From positions 1 through 64,000 of the forward strand of contig NZ_CP030848.1 in assembly GCF_008274825.1 (NCBI RefSeq): a DNA stretch of 64,000 nt, given 5' to 3'. The notes below the pieces were generated by a model that did not search any database, was not told the DNA's origin, and saw nothing but the letters and a program-made list of their open reading frames with translations. This stretch comes from Sphingobacterium hotanense (GTDB taxonomy: Bacteria; Bacteroidota; Bacteroidia; Sphingobacteriales; Sphingobacteriaceae). The number at the start of each line of letters is the position of its first letter. The first letter of the stretch is position 1. Below, one piece after another: positions 56,804 through 63,749 of this stretch. The position numbers and the translations under genes were made by a program.

Positions 56804-56830
56804 TGTCACATTATTACCTTTGAAATTGTC
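56804..56830 (+). promoter_or_regulatory. ECF41-type promoter of the sigma gene
   Basis: TGTCACA at 56804-56810, a 16-nt spacer, then TGTC at 56827-56830. It matches the known ECF41 consensus TGTCACA-N16-CGTC but for one base. The same arrangement precedes the YCII gene. Confidence 0.7.
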
Positions 56831-56848
56831 TAACTCTAAAATCAAAAA

Positions 56849-57685
56849 ATGGACGATTTAAACACATTGAACAAAAAACTATTTCCTTATGCTTACAACA
56901 TTTTGGGAAATATTGGCGATTGTCAAGACGTAATTCAGGAGGTCTTGATAAAATTCAATAAAAAAGAGGGTTGCTCAATTTCCAATCCAAATGCGTATCT
57001 GATAAAATCGGTCATCAACCAAGCCATAAATCTAAAAAAGAAAAACGACAGAGAAAGGCAACAAAAAATCACATTGCCCGAACCAATCGTTACCAATCAA
57101 GGTGAAAGCAAAATTGAATTAGACGAGATACTCAATTATTCAATGCTTGTTTTGCTCGACACATTGAACACCAAAGAAAGAGCAGTTTTGTTGTTAAAAG
57201 AAGCATTTGATTACCAACACGGTGATATAGCTGAAATATTAGAAATTTCGGCAGAAAATTCCCGACAAATCCTCACAAGAGCCAAAAAGAAACTGAAATT
57301 GCGGAAACCCGAAATCGCAACTTCGTCTGCAAAAGACCGAAAATATTTAGAAAAATATGTGTCCGCAATCCGTAAAGGCGATGTAAAAACGTTGGAACAA
57401 ATATTTTCTGACGAAGTGCAGGTTTTGGCAGATGCAGGAAATAAATTACAGGCTATTGCTGAACTGACTTCGGGAATTGACAACACCATTAAACTGATGA
57501 CCTACGTTTATGAAAATCATCAAAAAGACCTTGAAATCAAAATTGAAGAAATAAATCATCAATCTGCATTACTGTTTTACAGAGGTACAATCTTGATAAA
57601 CTGTCAGATATTTGAACTAAACCCAGACGGAAAAATCACAAGTATTTTTTCTGTCGTTGACCCCGAGAAATTGATGAAAATTTAA
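56849..57685 (+). CDS. ECF41-family sigma factor with SnoaL-like C-terminal domain
   Basis: 278 residues. Region sigma2 (LFPYAYNILGNIGDCQDVIQE) and sigma4 (ERAVLLLKEAFDYQHGDIAEIL) are joined by a linker with LPEP, the ECF41 WLPEP hallmark. The C-terminal NTF2/SnoaL-like domain (about 165-278) holds LADAGNK (DGGGK-like) and ends in VVDPEKL (NPDKL-like). In this family the extra domain regulates the sigma without an anti-sigma factor, and none is seen here. Probably autoregulated. Confidence 0.88.
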   Translation: MDDLNTLNKKLFPYAYNILGNIGDCQDVIQEVLIKFNKKEGCSISNPNAYLIKSVINQAINLKKKNDRERQQKITLPEPIVTNQGESKIELDEILNYSMLVLLDTLNTKERAVLLLKEAFDYQHGDIAEILEISAENSRQILTRAKKKLKLRKPEIATSSAKDRKYLEKYVSAIRKGDVKTLEQIFSDEVQVLADAGNKLQAIAELTSGIDNTIKLMTYVYENHQKDLEIKIEEINHQSALLFYRGTILINCQIFELNPDGKITSIFSVVDPEKLMKI

Positions 57686-57701
57686 AGATTTCTCTACTTT
57701 C

Positions 57702-57728
57702 TGTCACGTTCCGCAATTTGAAATTGTC
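57702..57728 (+). promoter_or_regulatory. ECF41-type promoter of the YCII gene
   Basis: TGTCACG at 57702-57708, 16 nt, then TGTC at 57725-57728. TTTGAAATTGTCT around the -10 is identical to the sigma gene promoter. Confidence 0.7.
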
Positions 57729-57757
57729 TTACAAGAAATAATTAAATTTTATTGACA

Positions 57758-58102
57758 ATGAAAGAATTTGTATTGATTTTTAGATTAAAAGACATTTCCG
57801 ATTTCAGGCCAACACCTGAACAAATGCAGGAACGTATGAATTGGTTAGCAGGAATTTCTTCACAAAGCAAATTGCTGGACAAAGGCAACACGCTTTTGCC
57901 ATTTGCAGGAAGTGCAAAAACGATAAAGTCCAACAAGGAAGTAACTGACGGAGTTTACACCGAAAACAATGAATTTGTTAGCGGTTATGTTGTGGTAAAA
58001 TCCAAAACCATTGATGAAGCGGTAGAAATTGCAAAAGCTAATCCGATTTTTGACCAAGTAGGTGGAAATATTGAAGTGAGGGAAGTTTTGAAAAGAGATT
58101 AG
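57758..58102 (+). CDS. YCII/DGPF-domain protein
   Basis: 114 residues from the ATG at 57758; the TTG 6 bp upstream is less likely. The ferredoxin-like YCII fold shows FVLIFRLKDISDF at the start and SGYVVVKSKTIDEAVEIAKANP near the middle, then GGNIEVREV. YCII proteins commonly neighbour ECF sigma factors of the SnoaL type and are of unknown function. The preceding ECF41-type promoter makes it the likely target of the sigma. Confidence 0.85.
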   Translation: MKEFVLIFRLKDISDFRPTPEQMQERMNWLAGISSQSKLLDKGNTLLPFAGSAKTIKSNKEVTDGVYTENNEFVSGYVVVKSKTIDEAVEIAKANPIFDQVGGNIEVREVLKRD

Positions 58103-58123
58103 CATTTAACAAAACAACAAATC

Positions 58124-58150
58124 AAGCCCCGAAAAAAAACGGGGCTTTTA
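58124..58150 (+). terminator. Terminator after the YCII gene
   Basis: AGCCCCG pairs with CGGGGCT around an A-rich loop, then TTTATTTT; 22 bp after the stop. Confidence 0.8.
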
Positions 58151-58155
58151 TTTTG

Positions 58156-58163
58156 TATTTTTG
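58156..58163 (+). promoter_or_regulatory. TAnnTTTG box before the structured region
   Basis: TATTTTTG directly behind the YCII terminator, pointing into a gene-free, highly structured sequence. No -33 match. Confidence 0.45.
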
Positions 58164-58169
58164 TACCAA

Positions 58170-58371
58170 AAAAGAACAAAAAGATGGCAAAAGTAAGGCG
58201 GACAGCCACCGCACCACCCAACCAAAAGACTACGGCATAATGGCAGGGCAAAAAAGGTGGCTTCGCCGAGTTGTTGTGTTGCCCTGCCACCCTTCGGGAC
58301 TTATTCCGTTTCCTTTTGGTTTTCCGCCTGTCCGTCTTGATTGAATGGCTTTCTTTTTTTTCTGTTTTTTT
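58170..58371 (+). ncRNA. Candidate structured RNA: nested helices, short leader ORF, T-run
   Basis: Nested pairing is visible directly: 58195-58205 with 58328-58338 (11 bp, one G-T), 58220-58228 with 58313-58321 (9 bp), 58232-58235 with 58306-58309, 58239-58241 with 58303-58305, and 58242-58251 with 58279-58288 (10 bp). Two small hairpins, GGC-TTC-GCC and CCC-TTC-GGG, are also present. An 18-codon frame MAKVRRTATAPPNQKTTA runs 58184-58240. A long T-rich tract at 58349-58371 could end the transcript. It may alternatively work as DNA, or as the 3' end of the leftward DUF3408 transcript. Confidence 0.45.
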
Positions 58372-58429
58372 GTTTTGGAAAATAATTTTAAGAGGGAGAA
58401 ACGCACTGCCCAACAACAATACACCGCTA

Positions 58430-58876
58430 TCAAAACAACGGTTTGTGTTTCTCGTTATAGATTTCCCTAATCAATTCCCCGAACTCCTGAAAATGGTATT
58501 CGATAATGTTGTCCAGATATGCATAAATAGTCAGTTTGTCGATGCCCATAATATTTGTAAGCCTGTTGAACGTATCGTGATGTTCCTGCCGTACATAGAC
58601 GGATTTACCTTTGCTTGCCGTAGTGTTCGGTATTTTAAAGAACTGCCCACAGTAATCCTCCTTGGTCAGCTTCTTTGACTTTGAGGTCGTTCTTTTGGTA
58701 TTACTTGCAGTCGGTTTTGTATCTTCCGTTTCTACGGATCTTTCGTCTGCGGTAAAGTCGTCCCAATGTGTTACGGCTTGCTGTTCCTGTTGGGTATTTT
58801 TCTTGTTGTTACCGACAATCATTTCCGTAAAATCCTGTTCTTCGGTTTGCTGTTTTTTGTTTTCTTCGTGTATCAT
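58430..58876 (-). CDS. DUF3408 conjugative-element protein
   Basis: 148 residues. A long polar N-terminal half (E, Q, T, K rich) precedes KLTKEDYCGQFFKIPNTTASKGKSVYVR (landmark near 82-109) and HHDTFNRLTNIMGIDKLTIYAYLDNII, the DUF3408 core with a ribbon-helix-helix look. In Bacteroidota conjugative transposons this gene normally follows a ParA-like traA in the transfer region. No ParA gene is found between it and MobA here. Confidence 0.82.
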   Translation of the reverse strand: MIHEENKKQQTEEQDFTEMIVGNNKKNTQQEQQAVTHWDDFTADERSVETEDTKPTASNTKRTTSKSKKLTKEDYCGQFFKIPNTTASKGKSVYVRQEHHDTFNRLTNIMGIDKLTIYAYLDNIIEYHFQEFGELIREIYNEKHKPLF

Positions 58877-58902
58877 ATCTATCGTTTTTAATATTATATC
58901 AG

Positions 58903-59002
58903 ATTAGCTGTCGGATTAGCTGAACAGTCAGTTGTATATACTATTGTATCTATTTAAGCATCTATGCACCTGTATATTTCCAATTAGCTGTTTGGTTAGC
59001 TA
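58903..59002. repeat. Pair of 20-bp direct repeats built of double TTAGCT units
   Basis: 58903-58922 and 58983-59002 share ATTAGCTGT..G.TTAGCT, 80 bp apart. They lie upstream of the DUF3408 gene in the gap before MobA. A related GGATTAGCTAA occurs at 54814 near the integrase start. They could be operators or binding sites for a partition or transfer protein. Confidence 0.6.
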
Positions 59003-59236
59003 AAAAGCCAACGGATTACAAGCAATTTATTTAGCCCGTTGACTAACTCCGTAGCCAATCAGCCAACTAACCATACAAAGGAAATAAAAGCAATCCCAAC
59101 CCGTATAAACGTGGCACTTTGTGGCACTATTTGGCGTTCATTGGCTTGCGGTGTATCTGTTATTCTTTCCGAAATTTGATACAGGAAATGGGCATTTCCC
59201 TTGCTAACTACAATCGGTCTCGAAGAGCGGATTATT

Positions 59237-59308
59237 GTGTTCATCAGAACACGGCAAGTTGTGTTTTGAGCTGCTTGAAATAAATTCCGCTGCTCAAAAC
59301 CACTTGCC
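59237..59308. other. Candidate origin of transfer: tandem inverted repeats before MobA
   Basis: Hairpin 1: GTGTTC-ATCA-GAACAC at 59237-59252. Hairpin 2: GGCAAGT...GTTTTGAGC at 59253-59271 pairs with GCTCAAAAC.ACTTGCC at 59292-59308. The 499-bp gap 58877-59375 has no credible gene. Such repeats next to mobA are where oriT is found in Bacteroidota mobile elements; the nick site cannot be placed. Confidence 0.55.
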
Positions 59309-59375
59309 CTTACGCAGGGAGCTAAACCATTTCTCCGAAGTCGAATGGTTGAAAAAAATTAAAATGGATTTTATT

Positions 59376-59804
59376 ATGGAAAACAAGAACAGAAAACAGA
59401 ACAAAAGCGGTAGGAAACCAAAGCTGAACCCTGCACAAAACAGGTATATGTTCAGGCTTACCGATGAAGAAAATGCAAAATTTTTATCACTTTTTGACCA
59501 ATCGGGAATGGACAATAAGGCTAAATTTATTGTTTCGTTATTGTTCGGAAAGGAAATGAAAACGGTTAGAATCGACAAAGGAACAGATGATTTTTATATG
59601 CGATTGACATCTTTTCACAGCCAATATCGTTCCGTAGGCGTAAATTATAACCAAATTGTAAAGCTGTTGAACGCCAATTTTTCAGAGAAAAAAGCATTGG
59701 CATACCTCTACAAATTGGAAAAACAAACTATTGAAATGGCAATGTTATTCAAAAAAATTGTTGAGATAACTGAAGAATTTGACAGAAATTATCTAAAGAA
59801 ATAG
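59376..59804 (+). CDS. mobA: MobA-type relaxosome accessory protein
   Basis: 142 residues from the ATG at 59376; an ATG 12 bp upstream is possible. The N-terminus is basic (RKQNKSGRKPKLNPAQNRY). MFRLTDEENAKFLSLFDQSG resembles a ribbon-helix-helix domain. The end contains SVGVNYNQIVKLLNANF, typical of MobA/MobC relaxosome proteins. It should pair with a MobB relaxase, but only 191 bp without an open relaxase frame follow. Confidence 0.82.
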   Translation: MENKNRKQNKSGRKPKLNPAQNRYMFRLTDEENAKFLSLFDQSGMDNKAKFIVSLLFGKEMKTVRIDKGTDDFYMRLTSFHSQYRSVGVNYNQIVKLLNANFSEKKALAYLYKLEKQTIEMAMLFKKIVEITEEFDRNYLKK

Positions 59805-59995
59805 TAAAAGTTTTTAGTTAGGCATTCTCATAGTTTCGATTTGGGATTGTTCAGCCTGTTACCCAAAGCATAGAGCGTGGATTACGAAGAAGAACAGTTT
59901 GCCAAGCAAATGAAGAAGAAAAGTCTGTTTCAGAGGAATTAGATAATGCGGTAGACAAATACATCAATTAGTTTTTAGCTTACTCAATCAGCATA

Positions 59996-61417
59996 TCATA
60001 ACAATTTACCCAAAGCAATTATGCCCTCTTCCAGCTCTTTTCCAGAAAGCGAGCCGTATCCTAATCTTATGCCGTTTATGGTTTCATCGAAGCTATAAGT
60101 ATCGGGAGTCATGATTTTGATACCTTTGCTTTTTAGTTTTTTGGAAACCTGCAACCAATCCATTTGTTTATTTGGTACAATCCAGAAAGCCAAACCACCT
60201 TCAGGAATTGTATAAGTTGCTTTGTTCTTAATATGTTTATTCAGTACAGTTGCCATAAAATCCCTTTTGGCTTTGTAGTGGTTGGTTGCCTTTTTGATAT
60301 GCCGTTTTATTGTACCGTCTTTGATAAGTTGTAGAACAGCCTGTTCCATTATGCTGTCGCCTTGCACATCAATAATTTTTCGCAAACTGCCTACCTTTTC
60401 AATCAAAGCATCATCATTGCTTGCCAAATAACCGATACGCAGAGCAGGTGCAACAACTTTGCTCATTGTGCCGATATAAACATAATTTTTCAGTTCCGTA
60501 AAACTTGACAACGGCAATACAGGACGGTAACCAAAATGAAACTCATTATCATAATCATCTTCGATAATTGTAAAACCGTATTCGTTAGAAAGCCGTATCA
60601 ATTCCAATCTTCTTTTCAAACTCAATGTTACAGTAGTCGGATATTGGCGGTGCGGTGTAACGTAAATTGCCTTTATCTTTTTGCCCGATTTCAGATAGGC
60701 AATAACATCATCAATCAGCAGACCATCTTTATCTACACTTGCGGGTAACAACTTTGCATCTGCATTCTCAAACGCAGACCAAGCAGGTTTATAGCCAGGG
60801 TTTTCAACGATTACATAATCATTTTTTGTAAACAGGTATTGAGCCGTCAGATACATTGCCATTTGACTGCCACGAGTGATACAGATATTGTGTTCGTTTA
60901 CCTGCATACCTCTTTGATGATTGAGCATTTGAACAACGGATTTTCTAAATTCCAAATCGCCTAATTCGTTGCCGTAGCCCATCATCTGCCACCTTGCTTT
61001 TTGATTGAAGATTTGGCGGTACGCCCTTGCCAATTCTGTAATGGGTGCAATTTTGCTATCAGGACTTCCATCATCAAACTGTAAATGATAATGCTTGCTT
61101 ATTGTACTTTTTGCGGTAGCAGTTACACGATTACTTTTTTGTACTTCCTTAAAATCGGGCAATGTATCGGCAACAAAAGTACCCTGCCTTTCTTTGGGAA
61201 TTAGCCACCCCTCAATAATCAGTACGTTCAGAGCTTCCACAACGGTATTTCGATTGACCTTTAGAAGTTGTGCAAGGTTTCTACTGCCCGGCAACGCATC
61301 GCCTGCCTTTAACCTGCCCGAATGAATATCTTTTATAATGGCATCGGCTATTTGCAGATAAACGGCTTTATCCGATTTTTCGTCTAACTGTATTTCAAAT
61401 TTCCAACCTCGTAACAT
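59996..61417 (-). CDS. MocR-family regulator (GntR HTH + aminotransferase-like domain)
   Basis: 473 residues. The winged helix (about 10-75) has DIHSGRLKAGDALPGSRNLA and VNRNTVVEALNVL. The fold-type I aminotransferase-like domain covers about 110-473; the PLP lysine is in GTMSKVVAPALRIGY near 317 and the cofactor Asp in IIEDDYDNEFHFGYRP. It is divergent from the cupin operon, with paired direct repeats starting 1 bp from its ATG, so autoregulation is likely. Neighbours do not include pyridoxine genes, so it is not an obvious PdxR. Confidence 0.9.
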   Translation of the reverse strand: MLRGWKFEIQLDEKSDKAVYLQIADAIIKDIHSGRLKAGDALPGSRNLAQLLKVNRNTVVEALNVLIIEGWLIPKERQGTFVADTLPDFKEVQKSNRVTATAKSTISKHYHLQFDDGSPDSKIAPITELARAYRQIFNQKARWQMMGYGNELGDLEFRKSVVQMLNHQRGMQVNEHNICITRGSQMAMYLTAQYLFTKNDYVIVENPGYKPAWSAFENADAKLLPASVDKDGLLIDDVIAYLKSGKKIKAIYVTPHRQYPTTVTLSLKRRLELIRLSNEYGFTIIEDDYDNEFHFGYRPVLPLSSFTELKNYVYIGTMSKVVAPALRIGYLASNDDALIEKVGSLRKIIDVQGDSIMEQAVLQLIKDGTIKRHIKKATNHYKAKRDFMATVLNKHIKNKATYTIPEGGLAFWIVPNKQMDWLQVSKKLKSKGIKIMTPDTYSFDETINGIRLGYGSLSGKELEEGIIALGKLL

Positions 61418-61479
61418 CTGGACTATTTATTTTTATAAAAACTGTATCATTACAATAGTCCAAAGGTACAATACTTTTG
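61418..61479. promoter_or_regulatory. Divergent promoter and MocR-type operator, copy 1
   Basis: Direct repeats CTGGACTAT (61418-61426) and CTGTATCAT (61442-61450) are 24 nt apart. Rightward -7 box TACTTTTG (61472-61479) starts 30 nt after the second repeat. A leftward TACCTTTG lies on the minus strand (plus 61461-61468), so the mocR and cupin promoters are nearly back to back. No -33 box fits either, consistent with activator dependence. Confidence 0.75.
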
Positions 61480-61517
61480 TATCGCAATAGTGCAAAAAAC
61501 AATAAAAATTTTCAATT

Positions 61518-62018
61518 ATGTCAAAATTAGAAACAGCGACAGAAGTAAAAAAATCAATCCACGCAGAGCAAAAACAATTCAGCTCAAAGGATTTCCACCA
61601 GACATTTGCAAGACCGACATTTGTGAGAACATCACACGTTATTCACAAAAATGTTGAAAATGCAGGTGTACACAATCAGTTTTCGGAAGAAAGAAAGCAC
61701 CCTGTTTTCTTTGTGGACTTACCGAGCAAAAACGTAAGTATGACTATCGGCGGTTTATTGCCCGGACAAAAAACACACAAACATCGTCACACGTACGAAA
61801 CAATATTGTATGTGCTTGAGGGCAAAGGTTCAACGCTTGTAGAAGATGAAATCGTACAATGGCAAGCAGGCGATGCCGTTTATATTCCGTCTTGGGCGTG
61901 GCATCAGCACCAAAATTTAAGTGATAGCGAACCTGCCAAATATATCGCTTGCGAAAATGCACCTCAACTGCAAAACTTGGGCGTTGCGTTGCGTGAAGAA
62001 GAGGGCAGAGATTTTTAA
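61518..62018 (+). CDS. Cupin-domain protein
   Basis: 166 residues, single cupin fold. Metal-binding motif 1: PGQKTHKHRHTYETILYVLEG; motif 2: GDAVYIPSWAWHQHQN. The four expected ligands (two His, Glu/His, later His) are present, so a metal site is likely. It could be a small dioxygenase or isomerase; substrate unknown. First gene of the MocR-facing operon. Confidence 0.85.
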   Translation: MSKLETATEVKKSIHAEQKQFSSKDFHQTFARPTFVRTSHVIHKNVENAGVHNQFSEERKHPVFFVDLPSKNVSMTIGGLLPGQKTHKHRHTYETILYVLEGKGSTLVEDEIVQWQAGDAVYIPSWAWHQHQNLSDSEPAKYIACENAPQLQNLGVALREEEGRDF

Positions 62019-62039
62019 CTTTTAAAAACAAGATAATAA

Positions 62040-62939
62040 ATGAACAAAGTACCATTTAAAGGTGTAATTGCTTATCCTGTTACACCATTTGACAGCAACG
62101 AGAATATTGATATTCCGTTATTCAAAAAACAAGTTGAACGCTTGGTTACGGGAGGTTCTCACGGCATTGCCCCATTGGGAAGCACAGGTGTAATGCCTTA
62201 CCTCAACGATGCCGAAAAAGAAGCCTTGACCGAAACCTGCATACAGCAGGTAGCGGGCAGAGTGCCTACATTGGTCGGTGTTTCTAACCTTACCACAGAG
62301 AAAACCGTTTACCACGCACAATTTGCCGAGAAAGCAGGAGCAACGGCTGTAATGATTATTCCGATGAGTTATTGGAAATTGACCGATGATGAAATTGTGA
62401 AACACTACGATGCTGTCGCTTCAAAAATTTCCATTCCGATAATGGCATACAACAACCCTGCAACGGGTGGTGTGGATATGTCGCCTGTATTATTGAAACG
62501 TTTATTGGAAATCCCAAATGTTACGATGATAAAGGAAAGTTCGGGCGACATTCAGCGTATGCATTATTTGAGAAAAGAATTGGGCGAAGAAGTCGCTTTT
62601 TTCAACGGTTCTAATCCATTGGCATTGTCCGCTTTTTCGGCAGGTGCAAGAGGTTGGTGTACGGCTTCCCCCAATTTAATACCCGAACTTAACATTGCCC
62701 TTTACGATGCTGTACAGGAAAACGATTTGGAAAAAGCCCAACGAGTATTCTACAAACAGTTTGATTTGTTGAAATTCATTGTAGCTAAAGGTTTACCACG
62801 CTCTATAAAGGCAGGTTTAGATTTGTTGGGTGTAGGTGGTGGCGGTTTCAAAAGCCCTTTGCAACCGCTTAATGAAGCTGAAGTAGCAGAACTGGACAGC
62901 ATACTTTCGGCTATTGAAAGTGAAGTTTATCAGTATTAA
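62040..62939 (+). CDS. DapA-family (DHDPS/NAL) lyase or aldolase
   Basis: 299 residues of TIM-barrel type. The Schiff-base Lys lies in VTMIKESSGD near 162 and the catalytic Tyr in IMAYNNPATGG near 135. The substrate loop PLGSTGVMPYL differs from the PLGTTGE of true dihydrodipicolinate synthase (Glu replaced by Val), and the Arg of the lysine pathway enzyme is missing after YNNPATG. So it is probably a catabolic pyruvate- or keto-acid-forming enzyme, not lysine biosynthesis. Confidence 0.85.
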   Translation: MNKVPFKGVIAYPVTPFDSNENIDIPLFKKQVERLVTGGSHGIAPLGSTGVMPYLNDAEKEALTETCIQQVAGRVPTLVGVSNLTTEKTVYHAQFAEKAGATAVMIIPMSYWKLTDDEIVKHYDAVASKISIPIMAYNNPATGGVDMSPVLLKRLLEIPNVTMIKESSGDIQRMHYLRKELGEEVAFFNGSNPLALSAFSAGARGWCTASPNLIPELNIALYDAVQENDLEKAQRVFYKQFDLLKFIVAKGLPRSIKAGLDLLGVGGGGFKSPLQPLNEAEVAELDSILSAIESEVYQY

Positions 62940-62963
62940 CCATAATTCTAAAACAAAGTAAAA

Positions 62964-63194
62964 ATGGCAAGAGCAATTTTTTATCACGCAGGTTGTCCTG
63001 TATGCGTAAGTGCAGAAAAGGACATTTTAAATCTCATACCTGAAAATCAGGTTGAAGTAATCCATTTGGGTACAGACAAAATAAAAGTAAAAGATGCAGA
63101 AAGTGCAGGTGTAAAATCTGTTCCTGCATTGGTTTTGTCTAACGGCAATGTGTTACACATCAACTTTGGTGCTTCAATAGAAGATTTAAAGTAA
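62964..63194 (+). CDS. Small thioredoxin/glutaredoxin-fold protein with CPVC
   Basis: 76 residues. Active site YHAGCPVCVSAEKD at 8-21 and cis-Pro loop KSVPALVLSNG near 50. Short for thioredoxin, close to NrdH or glutaredoxin size. Could donate electrons or guard the ferredoxin, an inference from neighbourhood. Follows the aldolase by 24 bp. Confidence 0.82.
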   Translation: MARAIFYHAGCPVCVSAEKDILNLIPENQVEVIHLGTDKIKVKDAESAGVKSVPALVLSNGNVLHINFGASIEDLK

Positions 63195-63204
63195 TCCCAA
63201 TCTA

Positions 63205-63237
63205 AAAGTCCGAAAGTCTTTAATGCTTTCGGGCTTT
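63205..63237 (+). terminator. Intrinsic terminator-like hairpin inside the cupin operon
   Basis: GTCCGAAAG pairs with CTTTCGGGC (one G-T) around a 9-nt loop, followed by TTTAT. It may reduce transcription of the ferredoxin gene. Confidence 0.65.
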
Positions 63238-63282
63238 ATACATTATTGTTTCAGTGATAAGTTAAAACAAGTAAATTATAAT

Positions 63283-63615
63283 ATGAACCCGAAAGAAGAA
63301 ATTAAACTTGCCGAAGTCCAGGACGAGCAATCGGAAAACGTGGAAGTAATATTGACATTGAACGGCAATACAAAACATATCCAATGGAACAAACAGATAC
63401 CTTTGCTCGATGCGATGCTCAATGCAGGAATTGATGCACCACATTCGTGTTGCAGAGGTACGTGTGGCACTTGTGTATGTAAATTGGAGGAGGGCGAAGT
63501 ACGTTTAAGGAGGAATTTTGTTCTATCTGAAGTTCACATACAGCAAGGTTTGATTTTGGCTTGTGTAGCAGTTCCCATAAGTGCAAGCGTTAAAATAAAT
63601 TATGACGAGTTTTAA
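63283..63615 (+). CDS. [2Fe-2S] plant-type ferredoxin
   Basis: 110 residues from the ATG at 63283. The cluster ligands are CCRGTCGTC (Cys-x4-Cys-x2-Cys) near 60 and a fourth Cys in ILACVAVP near 96. It looks like a stand-alone version of the ferredoxin domain of oxygenase reductases. Its presence hints at an oxygenase or redox enzyme, not seen in the window. Confidence 0.87.
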   Translation: MNPKEEIKLAEVQDEQSENVEVILTLNGNTKHIQWNKQIPLLDAMLNAGIDAPHSCCRGTCGTCVCKLEEGEVRLRRNFVLSEVHIQQGLILACVAVPISASVKINYDEF

Positions 63616-63664
63616 AAAAGTACGATAACAAGAATACTTTTATTGATTAGCACTAATTGCGGGT

Positions 63665-63726
63665 CTGGACTATCTACTTATCCCTAAACTGTACCACCAA
63701 ACTAATCCTGTAATCTGATACTTTTG
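63665..63726 (+). promoter_or_regulatory. MocR-type operator and promoter, copy 2
   Basis: CTGGACTAT (63665-63673) and CTGTACCAC (63689-63697) are 24 nt apart. TACTTTTG (63719-63726) starts 30 nt after the second repeat. Both distances are the same as in copy 1. It precedes the GNAT gene. Confidence 0.75.
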
Positions 63727-63749
63727 TGCCATTATTAAAATTTATCAAA

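Noticed and set aside
58903-59002. CRISPR-like array
   Set aside because: Only two repeat units with an 80-bp period, no further units and no cas genes anywhere in the window.
59235-59375. N-terminal extension of MobA
   Set aside because: The extension covers the tandem inverted repeats and has no family resemblance; the ATG at 59376 starts the typical basic MobA N-terminus.
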